Source of the DNA: an uncultured Clostridium sp.
GTDB lineage: Bacteria > Bacillota > Clostridia > TANB77 > CAG-508
Reading direction: 5' to 3'
NCBI GenBank assembly: GCA_900553755.1
Contig: USEX01000010.1
Coordinates: forward strand, 1-42,457
Length of the DNA: 42,457 nucleotides
In this document: in pieces, positions 42,454 through 42,457 of the stretch
Position numbering within the stretch: position 1 is the stretch's first letter
How the letters are laid out: each line of letters opens with the position of its first letter
Position numbers and translations under genes: made by a program
Notes under the pieces: generated by a model
The model's database searches: none
Told to the model about the DNA's origin: nothing
What the model saw: only the letters and a program-made list of their open reading frames with translations

Positions 42454-42457
42454 TGCT

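Overview
The window looks like a chromosome segment of a low-GC, spore-forming member of the Clostridia, probably an uncultured gut lineage. The support is strong A/T codon bias, Gram-positive promoters and ribosome sites, a T-box leader, sporulation genes (spoVS, the GerW family gene ytfJ, gpr), ribonuclease Y, a sortase, and pilin-like proteins carrying the G-I-T-L-(I/V)-A-L N-terminus common in gut Clostridia. No phage, plasmid, insertion sequence or CRISPR array was seen.

Layout. 1-1310 is decayed: a frameshifted gene tail and a DUF4143-type ATPase broken by an internal deletion. 1419-2866 is a pilin-like gene behind a leader with a tiny ORF and a terminator hairpin. 3007-6142 is a valine T-box and valS, followed by a DHH phosphoesterase and a tRNA-Val/Asp/Phe array. 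7772-11374 holds a YwaF-like membrane protein, rny and an unrecognised gluzincin-like protein. 11411-20154 is a surface region: a small minus-strand protein, then an operon of an LPVT-bearing membrane protein, a sortase and a 2161-residue adhesin with DUF11-like, Cna-B-like and von Willebrand A domains. 20215-25173 has a membrane protein, an intact DUF4143 ATPase, a YmdB-type phosphodiesterase, spoVS and an orphan solute-binding protein. 25185-28891 is recA-recX-scpA-DUF2953-ytfJ. 29144-31951 encodes a cation symporter and a flippase. 31965-38353 is murB-yvcK-debranching enzyme-holA-gpr. 38354-40342 on the minus strand is an RluA-type pseudouridine synthase and an M23 peptidase.

The most notable item is the last gene, 40656-42329. 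Its N-terminus is pilin-like, its body resembles the formylglycine-generating-enzyme/C-type-lectin fold, and its last ~180 bases jump to about 57% GC (hand count). In that tail almost every codon at likely surface positions ends in C or T, as expected if A-containing AAC/AAT template codons had been randomised. This is the signature of the variable region of a diversity-generating retroelement (DGR). The reverse transcriptase, accessory gene and template repeat are not in the window. The gene has its own promoter, a 5' hairpin, a 23-bp repeat array upstream and a terminator, so it appears to be an independent, possibly remote, target.

Working together: the valine T-box should sense uncharged tRNA-Val(UAC), which is encoded nearby; recA and recX form an SOS-type pair; spoVS, ytfJ and gpr act in sporulation and germination; the sortase operon and the two pilin-like genes build the cell surface. 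All family names come from reading motifs by eye; no database search was run.
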